Shown piece by piece: positions 42,361 through 43,393 of a DNA stretch of 43,393 nt. Position 1 is the first letter of the stretch. Each line of letters begins with the position of its first letter. The notes beneath the pieces are model-generated. The model was not told the origin of the DNA. It worked only from the letters and a program-made list of their open reading frames with translations, and did not search any database. The stretch covers positions 1-43,393 of the forward strand of contig QHSX01000047.1 of the NCBI GenBank assembly GCA_003221695.1, given 5' to 3'. The position numbers were made by a program, and so were the translations under genes. The stretch comes from Candidatus Rokuibacteriota bacterium (lineage in GTDB: Bacteria > Methylomirabilota > Methylomirabilia > Rokubacteriales > CSP1-6).

Positions 42361-43314
42361 TCACTCCCCGTACCGGATCCGCGGATCGAGGTACCCGTAG
42401 AGCATGTCGACCGCGAGGTTGATCGCCATGAAAAGGATCGCGACGAAGAGGATGGTGGACTGGGTCAGCGGGTAGTCGCGCTGGTAGATGGACCAGAGGA
42501 CGAGGCGCCCGACGCCGGGGAGCGTGAAGACCTCCTCGACGACGACGGTCCCCCCGAGCAGGATGCCCATCTGGAGGCCAGCGACGGTCACGATGGGGAT
42601 GAGCGCGTTCTTGAGCGCGTGCTTCATGACGACGGCCCAGCCCGCGAGGCCCTTGGCGGCGGCCGTGCGGATATACTCCGAGCGCAGGACGTCGAGCATC
42701 GAGGCGCGCGTGGTGCGCGCGATGTTGGCGGCGCTCGCGGTCCCGAGACAGAGGGCGGGGAGCAGCATGATCGTCAGGTTCCGCCGCGGGTCGGTGAAGA
42801 AGTCAACCCAGACGACGGGCGGCATCCAGCGGAGGTAGATCGAGAAGAAGAGAATCAGCATCGTCCCCTGCCAGAAGACCGGGACGGAGAGGCCCAGGAG
42901 CGCCCCGACGCGCACGACGTTGTCCACGGCGCGGTCGCGCCGAACGGCGGAGACGATGCCGGCGGCGATGCCCAGCACGAGCGCGAACCCGACGGCGAGG
43001 AGCGTCAGCTCGATCGTCACCGGGAGGCGCTCGAGGATCAGGCGGACGACCGGCTTGCCCGTGCGCCACGAGGTTCCGAGATCGCCCTGGGCGAGGCCCC
43101 CGAGCCAGCGCGAGTACTGGAGCCACCAGGGCTGGTCGAGACCGAAGAAGTGCCGGAGCTGCGCGACCATCTCCGGGCTCACGACGGCATCGGCGCCGAT
43201 CATCTGCTCGACGACCGTTCCCGGGATCAGCCGGAGCATGAGGAAGACGAGCACCGTCAGCCCGAGGAGCGTCAGGGCCATCGAGTACGCCCGCACGACG
43301 AGATAGCGCCCCAC
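42361..43314 (-). CDS. Dipeptide/oligopeptide ABC transporter permease (DppB/OppB family)
   Basis: A 317-residue inner-membrane permease with six helices. The N-terminal helix and the periplasmic loop (LRLIPGTVVEQMIGADA, GDLGTSW) and the EAA-type coupling loop (YIRTAAAKGLAGWAVVMKHALKN) are typical of DppB. The protein imports a peptide or related solute with DppC and two ATPases, which lie outside the window. The start is GTG with weak evidence. A partial gene upstream on the same strand probably encodes the binding protein. Confidence 0.92.
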   Translation of the reverse strand: MGRYLVVRAYSMALTLLGLTVLVFLMLRLIPGTVVEQMIGADAVVSPEMVAQLRHFFGLDQPWWLQYSRWLGGLAQGDLGTSWRTGKPVVRLILERLPVTIELTLLAVGFALVLGIAAGIVSAVRRDRAVDNVVRVGALLGLSVPVFWQGTMLILFFSIYLRWMPPVVWVDFFTDPRRNLTIMLLPALCLGTASAANIARTTRASMLDVLRSEYIRTAAAKGLAGWAVVMKHALKNALIPIVTVAGLQMGILLGGTVVVEEVFTLPGVGRLVLWSIYQRDYPLTQSTILFVAILFMAINLAVDMLYGYLDPRIRYGE

Positions 43315-43358
43315 CCTCAGGTTCCCGCGCTCAGCGGCTCACCCCGAGCGCCCCGCGC

Positions 43359-43393
43359 TCACGCCCGGTCGAGCCAGACGCCCTCGAAGCCGT
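43359..43393 (-). CDS. 3' end of an upstream gene, probably peptide-binding protein
   Basis: The minus-strand frame at the window edge reads GFEGVWLDRA and then TGA. It lies 44 bases before the DppB-type permease, where dppA-like genes usually are, and the end resembles the C terminus of SBP_bac_5 proteins. Too short to be sure. Confidence 0.35.
   Translation of the reverse strand, partial: GFEGVWLDRA

Overview
The window is a gene-dense, GC-rich stretch of bacterial chromosome with several branched-chain-amino-acid-type ABC operons, a PQQ dehydrogenase with its cytochrome, an Old-Yellow-Enzyme/FAD fusion, an NMT1-type binding protein, hydantoinase and amidase genes, and many small stress-type proteins. 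This mix suggests a soil or subsurface heterotroph, perhaps Candidatus Rokubacteria/Methylomirabilota. That is an inference from gene content; no rRNA or tRNA was seen.

Layout. 0-7.4 kb: tail of a liv operon, a serine hydrolase, a DUF2461 protein coupled to a secreted CxxCH/beta-propeller protein, a cupin, DinB, DUF6152 and a membrane protein. 7.4-14.5 kb: a liv operon on the minus strand (livM-livG fusion, livF, livK, livH) divergent from an AtzG-like subunit, an amidase and an isochorismatase-fold hydrolase. 14.6-20 kb: DUF2652, PQQ dehydrogenase plus cytochrome c, and a two-domain flavoprotein. 20-22.2 kb: a frameshifted binding-protein pseudogene and a MetX-like alpha/beta hydrolase. 22.4-28.5 kb: hydantoinase, a complete ECF transporter (S protein, two-TM protein, two ATPases, EcfT) and a DAO oxidoreductase, mostly with overlapping or closely spaced genes. 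28.5-33.3 kb: a cluster of small genes with AT-rich promoter islands. 33.3-38.1 kb: a MASE1-PAS hybrid kinase behind a sigma-54 promoter with two NtrC-type sites, then groEL and groES. 38.1-40.8 kb: a YtrA-like GntR regulator with palindromic boxes, then a GlsB/YeaQ membrane domain fused to a new beta-rich domain. 40.8-43.4 kb: DJ-1/PfpI, pirin and a DppB-type permease.

Most interesting points. (1) A family of about 145 residues with no name known to me occurs three times (30.5, 32.8 and 39.6 kb). One copy is fused to a GlsB/YeaQ membrane domain, another lies next to a free-standing GlsB gene, and the third has lost its secretion signal. (2) The hybrid kinase has a canonical -24/-12 promoter with tandem TGCACCA-N3-TGGTGCA sites centred about 121 and 140 bp upstream of the predicted start, which implies nitrogen control. 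(3) In the ECF transporter all visible degenerations of the two ATPases fall in one composite ATP site. The hydantoinase next to it suggests uptake of a cyclic ureide or pyrimidine.

Several genes point to nitrogen scavenging: liv transport, amidase, cysteine hydrolase, hydantoinase, ECF uptake, DAO oxidase and an NtrC-controlled kinase. That they act together is inference.
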